From the NCBI GenBank assembly GCA_905250075.1, contig CAJNOP010000077.1:496596-560595 (forward strand): 64,000 bases of DNA, in the 5' to 3' direction. Position 1 is the first letter of the stretch. Each line of letters begins with the position of its first letter. A program made the translations under genes and the position numbers. Shown in pieces: positions 49,745 to 60,015 of the stretch. Source of the stretch: Rotaria sp. Silwood1 (lineage: Eukaryota > Rotifera > Eurotatoria > Philodinida > Philodinidae). A model generated the notes under the pieces. It ran no database searches. It was not told the origin of the DNA and saw nothing but the letters and a program-made list of their open reading frames with translations.

Positions 49745-52700
49745 AGGATAGTAATGATGCATGACTATATCAATCGAAAACGGGCCATAGGTGCTTTAAT
49801 GTTGTCATCAAACGAGGAATCACTCTTCCAATAGAAATATATTTCAATAGATACCATCTCTGTTGATATTAATCATTGTAAAGACACGTCAAAAACAAGC
49901 ATGAACAGACTATAACCTGTTAAAAAAAACTGTTTCTATCATTATGAGTGAATCAAGCCTAACTAATATGTGCATAAGAAAAATAGAAAGACGAATGTGT
50001 TACCTATTTTGACATCTTGGTGCAATCACATGCACTTTGATGAAAACACAACACTCAATAAGCAAACATTTACATAATTACAACATAATTATAAAATATA
50101 ACAGTATAGCTTACCGTGTTCTCTCTACTGAAACGAAAATCAAAAGTCAATATTTTTGACTCGATTCTTTTCAAATTATTTTATTGCTGATAAATAGAGC
50201 AAATTTTTTTCTATAAGTTCAATGTAAGATTCTATAGTGTGATGTACACGATCTGATGAATCAGATAAGAATTTGGTAGACACAATCTCAACTTGTGAAA
50301 CGAGAAATTTTTAATTTGGAAAGAATTTTTCTTCATCATAGAATGAAACGAATTCTTGAATAAACAACTAGCAAGATTATTGTATTGTATTCTCATAACT
50401 AGGTAGTAGGCATATATTAGAATTTCGTGTTCATCACTAATTTACTGTTGATCATATAAGAAAAAAAGCATCATCAAATGTAAGAAAAAGATTAAAACCA
50501 AAAATTCATTGTTATTTTGATAAAATTTTAATTGAATCAATCATAAAAACCTTCCGAATGAGTTTTGAAGAAAATCAAGCATATGAAGTACGTCAAAGAT
50601 GAATTGTTGTCTCCGAATTTCCTTTTCTTTTTGGTTTATTCTCGATAATAAATTTAGTAATCTCTGAAAATTTCTGCTCAATTCGATCACTTTTACGAAG
50701 ACTATTTTTGAAAATATTGATAATGTTTTTAATGATAGCCTTTTTTTGTAAATTTTCATTGAACAAATAACTTTTGTCTTTTCAAATGGAAGTGTTTTGA
50801 CTCCATGCTGTTGTTTTTCTAATAATTATTATTGATTTCTATCAGCATATAGGAAATTTTTGAAATTTTCTTAAATTAAGTATAGGATATAATGATATTG
50901 CAAACAGAGTCTCATTTTACTCTGTGTGATGTTTGATTGTGAAACTTTTGAGCAAGGACGTTTTTTGTGAAACCATAATAGAATGTCTTGCTATTTTCAT
51001 CAGTGACAGAGCTCATAATTTCTTATTATTAGCTGCATTTATAAATTTTCCCTTATGTCAATTCCAGGCTTTGACAATAAAAATTTGACTCCCATCAAAA
51101 ATTAATTTACTAAATTTTTCCTAGATAATTTACCCGAGAGATTTTATGTTGTACTTCGTTATAGATGATATTTTGGTGAAGAATATTTTTGACATAGTTT
51201 TGCATGCTGATTTGGAATGCAAGGTTTGTTTTTATGAAAATCAAATTTTTACAATCAATATCTGAAAATATTCACCTCTTCATGATATTTTGTGAAACAC
51301 GATTTAAAAGAAATGTTAAAGCATATGGAATAGAAATTTGAACCGACTTTCTCCGACTGATTGCAATAGAAATTTTGTGTAATTAACAAGTAATTTTATC
51401 TAACTGAATGAAATGAATGTTGACAGTTGTAGCGAGACAGGTAAACAAGCGTCTTCCATTACCGTGTACAGAGCGTGACGGACAAGTCATTAATTAAGTA
51501 AAGAAGAGTATTTTCAAGCTCTTCCTATTGATTTTATGTCAGCAGTCTGTTATGGACGGTTGTAGACGAAAGAATGCAATGAGAGATATTCTAGAAATGA
51601 AAAAAATGCTTTTCAAAACCTATTCCTTTTCATTTTCTAAATAAAAGATGAAAAATTTATTAGAAGATGTGACCTAATACGTCTCTACAATAAACATCAA
51701 TATATTCAATATTTGTTAAATTTAGTATTTTTTGTCTCTCATCAATTGTTCTTTTTGACGAAAAATCTAAATTATATTTATTATTGTATTCAAACGAGTC
51801 TTTTAACTTTCAATTTGAAGGAACCCTTTGATATATGAAACAAAATTATAGCGATTCATAAGATGAAAATAGTTGAAACACTTTCATTACGTAATCTTGT
51901 TAACTTCTACAATACAAAGAATTTCTGAAATATCTTTTATTATTAACATATATTTACAATGAGTTTTTCTTTATCTATTTTCATACTATACTTGATTGCC
52001 TTTTTGGTTCTATGAGATTTAATTGTTTATCATCACTAGATGCCTTATGATAGTTATGCGCATCTTATTGTTGATATACATAGCTGATTATTGTGATATT
52101 AGTCTAGAATATATTTCTAGATAAAAAAAATGATAATTTAATTCTTAATTTTCACAATTCATGTTATAACGAAAGATAATGTATGTACCATAGAATCATC
52201 CTATGTTCTATATCAGTAACGAACGAGTGAATTACTTTTCATATAATGAAAATAATTTATACAAAGCAAGATTTTCAATTTTTCGAATGTAATTTTTTCT
52301 ATTTATTCCTTCAACAAAAACTTTACTGAACTTCATTTATTATGGAGCTCTCTTTTTAACATTAGATATACTAATATAGTGACTTTTTGAATAGTACATT
52401 GAAACAATAAATAAAGCAAAAACTCTTCAAATACTTTTCAATAGTTTTAGACTTTCATTTGTATAATATTCAAAACTATTTCTAAAATGTTAAATTACTT
52501 ATTTAAATAAGATTTCAACGCGATCTTTCATATCAATATATTTAAAAATACAGCAATGGTAACTAATTATTCAAGACCAGATGATAGTCGCTTCTGAATA
52601 ATTTATATTAATGAAAAATTTCTTTCTACCATGAGTCATCAAAGAAATTATTATCTTAGTGAAACGGAAAAAAAACATTTACATATATGTCTGCTTCTTT

Positions 52701-54015
52701 TCACGTGCAACACATACATGTCCTTTCACTCTATATGATACAAAACTGAAAATGAAAGTCCGATTAGTAACGAATGGTTTTCGAATAGGATCACCGTAAA
52801 AGAAATTTATTGATGAATGTTAGCAGCAAGTAATGAAGAAAAATAACAAGCATGAATAATGATTTGGTCATACGAACTTTTAACTTTCTTGGTTTTTTTT
52901 TCTATACAGGTCTATGATGTAAGGTATACACTTACATACAACATTGCAAGACGTTTTTATCAAATCCTACGCTTAGATAGACTATGCATATGATGAATAA
53001 TTTTAAGAAAAAAAACATTTTTAATAGGACCATATAATTTTCCAATAAATTTATGAAGGGTCTTAGTCGATAGAATATTTCGTAGAATCTATCAGTTGAT
53101 CAAGACGGGATTGATGTTATGTTGATGTGTTTAGGAAGTTTTCTACAACACGTAAACAATATTACTTTTACTGAAAGATGCACTATTCTTTTTTTGCATG
53201 TTTTCATAGTCCTACATCAATCAGAATGCTATCAACAATCCAAAGAACTATAAGTCACTTTTACAATTTTGTCAAAAATTTTGTGAGAATTTTTCAAAGA
53301 TGAAATAAAGAAACTTTGAGTTTGTTTGGTATTAAATAACTTTACTGGTGATTTTTGATGTTATCCTGTACATTCGTCATATATAATTCAGTTTTTACAA
53401 TCTTTAATTTGTATATGATACATCTTGGGAAAAAAATTTCGAAGGACATCAGTATTGAAGGTCTTTTGGAATATAGATTTTACAAGACAATATATTCAAA
53501 TGTTGGAAACTATTTGATTCTATCTCTTGTTTATGAGTAGGGCTTGATAATACTAAAAAAATGTCTGAAGAATTTCTGTGAATCACTTGTTGTTACGATC
53601 TATATATTGTTTCTGTTGAATTTTCGTGCAATTACCAGATTTTTTTTATTGAAAATTTGGAACATTAATGCTTGTTTTTCAATTTATTGAATCGTCTGAT
53701 TGACTTGACTTTTGCAAGCCGTTTGTGAAAAAAACACTATTTTGAAAAATTGTATAATTCAAAAAAGAATGTTCATGATGTCTAAAATTGTCAAGAAAGT
53801 CTATTAATTATTTGAGTTACATTAACAATTCAGCGAAATCTCGCTTGGAAACTGTTGAAGTCGATGATCTTTTTTTTAAGAAGTTTTGAAACAAATGTAA
53901 AATTCAGTAAAAACCAATGATAGCTTCACACAAAAAGTTGATATGTATGTAGTCATTTGAGATTTCCTTCGTTTTATCAAGTCTATTCATAGACAAAATA
54001 TACACTAATAAGAAA

Positions 54016-54074
54016 GAGGGTGTAGATTTGGGTGAGTGTGGAAATATTTGTCATCTTCGGCACGCATCCACATT
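54016..54074. repeat. Telomere-like palindrome 7, degenerate
   Basis: GAGGGTGTAGATTTGGGTGA then GTGTGG, a spacer, and CGCATCCACATTC. Weakest of the set, but with the same order. Confidence 0.4.
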
Positions 54075-54843
54075 CAAGTGGTCAAGCTTGAAATGATCAA
54101 GCATGAAATGAAGATGAAGGAAAGAAATGATCCGTATATTTGTCTCCACATGAAAATATATTGACTATTGGATGAGATGCTAACACAATTGGGACCTCGG
54201 TATTTTGTTAATTTTGCTGACAAAGAACTATGAAAAAGGATCAATGGAAAGATATGCTATCATAGGTGGAGGGCAAGTTTATCATTAAGCAGCTGACTAA
54301 ATGAAGCATATTGTAATTCTTCAACTTGAACAATGTATCACAAATAACTTGACGTATAAATACAGTGAATCCAACCACCAGTATGAGATTACAAACGAAA
54401 TCTTAGTTTTGAATAACTGATCTCAAACAGCATATGAACTGAAGTAAAATTCTCTATTACGATTGACATCAATAGTAACAACATTTGTGTTTCTTTCATA
54501 AGTTTTCAAATCTCGGATTGATACTGAAATATGGTATGTTAAAAGGTCTATCGATGACGCTATTTTCAAGTCATAACAGTGGCAATTAAAATTGATTTCA
54601 ATTCGATTCGATGCTTTTAATTAACTAACGTAAATTGAAAAATTGGTAAAAAGACTTTTTCCAAAAAGCTGTAGAAACTGCATAGATTTATTCTAAAATA
54701 TTTTCAAAATCTTGAACACCAAAAATGCTTAAAGCAAGATTTTCAAGTTTTTTTGAGTCGTCAAGGTATGTTTCTAAATGTATATTCTCAAAAAATAAAA
54801 ACGTAAACAGTACATAGAAAATTTGACTATAGTCAGATTTCAT

Positions 54844-55304
54844 TCAATGAAATGCAATTAATTTGACATCAGTTAGCAGATGAGCCTCATTTTTTGCATC
54901 GGTTGAATGTATACAGTTCAATGGAGGAACACTAGTAACTTGAGATGGTACTTTGAATTCATGATGGTTCATCAGTGAATGTTGGTGATTGTTAGATGAA
55001 TCTATGATGGATATTGTGGGAAGCATATTTTGCACCAGTTTGTCACTGTTCATTTTGTTCGGTAGTGGTGTCATCACAGATTCATGATTATACTTTGAAA
55101 AGTCACTTTATCATTGAGATTGACAATATCACTAATGTTACTTGAACGAACATGTTCGTATTTCTTCTCATATACTTTTAAGCCCTAAAATTGTTCCAAT
55201 TAAAAGAACCAAACCACCAACAAAGTCCAATACCAGGCCAACAATAAGACCTATATCAATCGATGACTTTCCAGTAGTTTTAGCGACGATACTTGACGCT
55301 GTAG
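54844..55304 (-). pseudogene. Remnant of a single-pass membrane protein
   Basis: On the minus strand, TTASSIVAKTTGKSS (a Thr/Ser-rich stalk) leads into a hydrophobic helix IGLIVGLVLDFVGGLVLLIGTILGL. The sequence then continues in other frames as KVYEKKYEHVRSSNISDIVN and MTPLPNKMNSDKLVQNMLPT, ending at FH with a stop at 54844. At least two shifts are needed. The 5' part is cut off by a hAT-like transposon end at 55305. The layout resembles type I receptors with a mucin-like stalk; I do not recognise the family. Confidence 0.45.
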
Positions 55305-55958
55305 TCAGAGTTGCCAGATCAAAATCTTACAAATCGGAATTCTTTTGCCTGAAATCGGAAAATTTCGGAAAAAATATCTGGCTAATTCGGAAAGTAGTTG
55401 TCAAGCTTTTCGACGCTTACATTGATTTTTTTTCTGGTAAAAAAGCTTTCTGAGTTTGGTTATCCTATCTGTAGATATATTTCATCAATGTTAAAACAAA
55501 TATATTGGATGTAGCAGTATTAGAAAACATCATTTTGAAGAAGAGACAGTTAATACAAGAAAATCAACTCAAAATAAACTATCTATACATGTATATATAT
55601 ACAATTCAAAACACTTATTGAAAAAAAACTAAAGTTCATTTATCAAGACGTTTTTTTCTAACAAATTTTTCATTTGAAGCTATTTTTTTCAATAGTTCCT
55701 CTTGAGTTAAAAAAAATCATAAAAATGTGCACAAGGAATATCGGAATTCTTTCTGATTTGTAGTTCAGCTTCGACCAATTCGATATCCATTCGATTTCGA
55801 TAATCAGACCATAAGTGATTCATGTGACTGAATATTGATTCAAGAAAAGCATTGCTACATGGAATAGAAGTCATAGTGATAGATGAATCATCAGATTTAT
55901 CATCCATAATAATGTTTAATTTATTCTGAAATACAATCATTAAAAAGTAAAACAACAT
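55305..55958 (-). mobile_element. hAT transposon 3' remnant with transposase C-terminus
   Basis: The frame 55958-55707 encodes SIPCSNAFLESIFSHMNHLW...RNRMDIELVEAELQIRKN, the conserved hAT C-terminal dimerisation segment (usual form iPxSxAxxERxFS...kRNRLxxexvexl). Beyond its stop, an outward-facing hAT-like end, CAGAGTTGCCAGATCAAAAT, starts at 55305. This is the expected order for the 3' end of a hAT element. The rest of the transposase and the 5' end are missing. It has cut into the membrane-protein remnant. Confidence 0.65.
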
Positions 55959-56136
55959 GTTTATTTACATTTAGATTAAGCTTTTTAGAGATACTGTTCA
56001 TTAATATGACTTCTTGGAAAATCAAACATTGATTGAAGCTATTTTGACAAATCTTAGATGAGATGAGATTTAAAAAAAAAATGTTTTATTGAAGTTCGAG
56101 TGCTGTTTAATGGTTTTCTTCTAAATCATTTCACAG

Positions 56137-56144
56137 GCTTCGCC
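56137..56144. repeat. Left 8-bp target-site duplication GCTTCGCC
   Basis: Exact copy at 57393-57400, immediately outside the opposite terminal inverted repeat. Confidence 0.88.
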
Positions 56145-57392
56145 TAGGGATGTGCAGTTTCGGTGAAAACAATGAATTACTGACAGTGATACCACTGCAC
56201 TGAGCGCACTGACTGCAGTGACACACTGACACTGGTGTTCAGTGAATCAGTACATACACTGACACTGGCGTTCAGTGAATCAATACATACACTGACACCG
56301 GTGTTCAGTGAATCAGTACATACACTGACACTGGCGTTCAGTGAATCAGTACATACACTGACACTGACTGCTTCGGTTGCAGTGTCTGCACCGACATGGT
56401 GTTCACTGAATCAGTGCATACACTGACACTGATTGCACTGGTTCCACTGTCTGCACCGACATTGGTGTTCACTGAGCCAGTACATACACTGACACTGACT
56501 GCACCGGTGTCAGGGTTCACCGGAACAGCGCTGCTTACTGAAGTATCAAGTCGCTGACTCTATCAAAGTATGCACTTCTCATGACTTTATTTATGACTGT
56601 CAATGAAATTAGCGAAATGGCCATACCTATTCCTCCAGAAAATAGGATTCATTTAAGTAATCTATAATTTTGAATAATAAAGTCGATTTCAACGAAATAC
56701 GACTCTTATAGTCCTAATATTGACACATAACTACGGGATTTTATTACTCAACCAGATTCATTTAAAGAAGATGAGAGTTTCTCAAAATTTATGTGGACTT
56801 TGTAAAACCATTTGTATCGTTACGATTACATAAATTTTTGGCTTTATTTACTCTTTTTTTATGCAATGGTGAAAAAAGGGTATGTACGTGAAAGTGTATG
56901 TAGCTTATCTCCACCAAGAAACCAAACTATTGAGCAGATATGCTTCCATTCAATGAAATTGTTTTGTTCATCCGCATATTACAGGTAGAAGATGCCGTCG
57001 TCTTCTGTGTATAAATTCTAGTCAATGGAAATCAGTATCAGTACGTCAGTGTTCCAGTGTGCGTCAGTGCAACAAGTGCAGTCAGTGTCAGTGTATGTAC
57101 TGGCTCAGTGAACACCAATGTCGGTGCAAACAGTGGAACCAGTGCAATCAGTGTCAGTGTATGCACTGATTCAGTGAACACCATGTCGGTGCAGACACTG
57201 CAACCGAAGCAGTCAGTGTCAGTGTATGTACTGATTCACTGAACGCCAGTGTCAGTGTATGTACTGATTCACTGAACACCAGTGTCAGTGTATGTACTGA
57301 TTCACTGAACACCAGTATCAGTGTCATCAGTGTACCGGTGAACGCCAGTGTGACTTTATCGGTGATCAGTATACTGAAACTGCACATCCCTA
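56145..57392. mobile_element. Non-autonomous hAT-like element with inverted minisatellite arms
   Basis: The ends are TAGGGATGTGCAGTTTC (56145) and its inverse GAAACTGCACATCCCTA (57392), flanked by an exact 8-bp repeat, GCTTCGCC (56137-56144 and 57393-57400). An 8-bp duplication and TAGGGNTG-type ends are hAT hallmarks. Next to each end lies a minisatellite of about 30 bp and submultiples, built from CACTGACACTGG, GTTCAGTGAATCAGTACATA and CACTGACTGCA words. The array occupies 56180-56515 on the left and about 57045-57345 on the right, in inverted orientation. The centre (56540-57000) is AT-rich and non-coding. The open frames in the arrays reflect the repeat only. Confidence 0.88.
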
Positions 57393-57400
57393 GCTTCGCC
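57393..57400. repeat. Right 8-bp target-site duplication GCTTCGCC
   Basis: Exact partner of 56137-56144. Confidence 0.88.
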
Positions 57401-58303
57401 TCATGTACTCTTTTAGTTGTATGTCCGCAAAAAACATAAGTCGAGTGCGTCAGTCAAATTAAGTTACCCTGATTGAATGTACTTGTGCTGTACAGTGTTA
57501 CAATTAAAAGTAAATCATTTCAGATGTATCTCGAGAGTGCACCACTACTCACTAATGGAACAACATCCCCTTGTTTATGTAACAAGCCTTGTGTACTTGT
57601 GATGCAGAACTATTCATTTCTGAACGCATAATTTCAGTATGTTTTAATTGTATTACTGTCTAAAATTTGACATATAGAAACAAATGTTATACCGAGTTTT
57701 GCAAACAACGCTCTTCATTTTTTTACTCACTTTTTTTGTATTTTCTTTTTCACATAAACAGAGACACAGTTTAGTGCACAGTTTGTGAGCTCGGTACCTT
57801 TCTCTTATGATCTCAATTTAAAAGATATAAAGTCTACCATTGATAAAGTCAAGCAAGTACCAAGATAAATAGATATGTTACATCCTCTCGCTTGGTAAAC
57901 ACACAAAAAAAGAAACAATACAATGAAACAGCGGTTTGTCTGTTGCTTAGTCACGACAGTATCATATCAAGTGAATCTAAGAATAAAAGATCTTTAATTC
58001 ACAATGATTTTATTTTTCTAGAAAATATTAACGAAGACACTGTCTCATCTAATTCTTCACTTTAGAGCTCAATTTCGATCCATAAGTAAGGCTCAGTAAA
58101 ATTCAAATCTTCAAACTCTTCTTTTACGATATATGATTGAATTCAAGCTTAAGAAACTTAAGAGATCTTCTATTGTTTGATAATGGTGTTTCTTCACAAG
58201 TACAATCTATTTTCTTTTAAATTTTCAAACTCCTATTTTCTATTACGAAACTCATGCATACATCAGTTCTCATCGAGGAAAACAGAAAAAAGTGAATTAT
58301 TTT
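57401..58303. other. Non-coding interval
   Basis: AT-rich sequence with no gene or repeat that I can identify. Confidence 0.4.
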
Positions 58304-58434
58304 TGGATGTGGGTGGGTTGTGCGTGCAGAGTAGGGTATGTGGGTGTGAGTGTCGGTATGACTGTGAGTGCAGATGCGAGTCTCATTATCTTACACGTCG
58401 ACAACCATACCCTACATCCACATCCACCACACCC
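58304..58434. repeat. Telomere-like palindrome 8
   Basis: GGATGTGGGTGGGTTGTGCG and TATGTGGGTGTGAGTGTCGG units are followed by CGACAACCATACCCTACATC and CACATCCACCACACCC. Several bases of the spacer-proximal parts also mirror each other (GGGTATG with CATACCC). Confidence 0.65.
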
Positions 58435-58584
58435 TTCCCTCACTAGATTTTATCCATCATTATTAGCACTAGTTTTTGCTACTTCAATGACTTTAGATGC
58501 CACTAAACTTGAGGTCTGCATTAAGATACGTCAATCCTTTACAATCAATACAATTTTTATTAAGTTAAATGTCTGTTGCGTTCT

Positions 58585-59204
58585 TCAAGAGATAATGCAA
58601 GAGTTATTGTCGATTGATAATAATCGATCGATATGAGGTGAAATTTCAAACTTGTGATTTCTACCATGTTTCTTATATTCATCGAAACAATACATTACTA
58701 AGATTTTTTCTGCTTCACTCAACATCTTGTTTCCATCACTTTCTATACCAATTTGATTTCTTTCATTCAGCCAGACACTGCTAAACTTCAGTTGTCTATT
58801 TACATATGCGAATCCACCACAAGCAACACGATCTTGGTTGAATGTAATGCCTAGAACATTCTTCAGTAGATAATCATGTACACGTCCTTGTCCAGCCTGT
58901 TTTCGACAGTCTTCTGGCCAATCATTTGTACACTGTATAATCAAATAGAAACTTCTTCCTTTGTAACCATTTGCTCTTCCACCTTTTAACCGAACAAAAA
59001 CAATTATCTCTCTCTCAAGTGTCTCATATAGTTTTACTCACTATGATTAGTCCACTCAAATTTTCCATCGATTGCATAGATAATTGCACCAGCATAATTT
59101 CGTGATTCATCAAACTCATCACAAAAATAAGAAGTTTTGCAAGTGATGGTTCCGAGTTCCCTTTTGATCGATCGGTACAGACGTTTGAAATCTTTCTTAC
59201 CCAT
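58585..59204 (-). CDS. Small hypothetical protein, two exons, left arm of palindrome
   Basis: Proposed start ATG at 59204 (MGKKDFKRLYRSIKRELGTI). Exon 1 ends near 59042 with donor GTGAGT. After an intron of about 60 bp, exon 2 starts GRANGYKGRSFYLIIQCTND and runs to 58585. Phases agree. The product of roughly 170 residues is basic at the N-terminus and Cys-containing (CKTSYFCDEFDE, QCTNDWPEDCRKQ, DRVACGGF), with no signal peptide or membrane helix. I do not recognise the family. An inverted, partly deleted copy lies at 59632-60015. Confidence 0.6.
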
Positions 59205-60015
59205 CTAACGAAATCACAGTACAAAACGAGGTCTCGCTTTTCTATTAATCACTCTTTAATTGCTACTCCATCAAAGAATCACTATCCTTTTTTATCTTTT
59301 CACGTGACACAGAGTATTATGGGAGCTTTCATGTAATAACAAATATCGATTATGCATTGCTATATTTAACCGGGAATATTCAAACTGACTCATCTAGTCA
59401 TCTGTGCACGAACGAAATTTGTTCTTTTTTCTCGTTCTTATTGAGTATATTATTAGATATGTTTCATTCTTTTGTTCGTGCACATGACATGTGAGCCAAT
59501 GTGAATATTCCCGATTAAATATAGCAATACATAATCGATATTTGTTATTAGATGGAAGTTTCCATGCTACTCTGTGTCGCGTGAAAAGATAAAAAGGAAT
59601 TGGAATTCTTCGTTAGAGTCGTGATTAGAGAGTGATTAGTAGAAAACCGAGATCTCATTGTGAGCTGCGAAGCAGTTTCTACTTGATTATACAGTGTACA
59701 AATGATTGGCCAGAAGACTGTCGAAAACAGGCTGGACAAGGACGTGTACATGATTATCTACTGAAGAATGTTCTAGGCATTACATTCAACCAAGATCGTG
59801 TTGCTTGTGGTGGATTCGCATATGTAAATAGACAACTGAAGTTTAGCAGTGTCTGGCTGAATGAAAGAAATCAAATTGGTATAGAAAGTGATGGAAACAA
59901 GTTGTTGAGTGAAGCAGAAAAAAATCTTAGTAATGTATTGTTTCGATGAATATAAGAAAGATGATACAAATCACAAGTTTGAAAATCTCATCGTCTGTGG
60001 ATCGAGCATTATCAA
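58605..60015. repeat. Large palindrome (inverted duplication) with centre near 59445
   Basis: The two arms mirror each other from the centre outward: TGTGCACGAACGAAA at 59403 with TTTGTTCGTGCACA at 59471, then CGGGAATATTCAAACTGACTC with its inverse, the ATATCGATTATGCATTGCTA block, and the duplicated gene. Arm identity is about 93-95% by eye. One arm lacks about 270 bp. Confidence 0.85.
59632..60015 (+). pseudogene. Inverted, damaged copy of the small hypothetical gene
   Basis: Encodes the same exon-2 product (FYLIIQCTNDWPEDCRKQAG... to ESDGNKLLSEAEK) and then shifts frame because of one extra A in the poly-A run near 59925. Exon 1 and part of the intron are absent (about 270 bp shorter than the other arm). 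The copy is therefore a pseudogene relative to 58585-59204. Confidence 0.75.

Larger units (their letters stand above)
49681..54843. other. AT-rich interval without recognised genes
   Basis: 5.2 kb of very AT-rich sequence. The part next to 49680 presumably holds the astacin promoter (GGCTTTATATATGC near 49731-49744 on the plus strand, i.e. a TATA-like ATATATAAAGCC on the coding strand about 50 bp upstream of the ATG). The rest has only short chance frames and a degenerate telomere-like palindrome at 54016-54074. Confidence 0.45.

Noticed and set aside
56235..57387. Small proteins rich in SESVHTLTL or SVNTNVGA repeats
   Set aside because: They are translations of the minisatellite arms of the hAT-like element and appear in mirror image on both sides.
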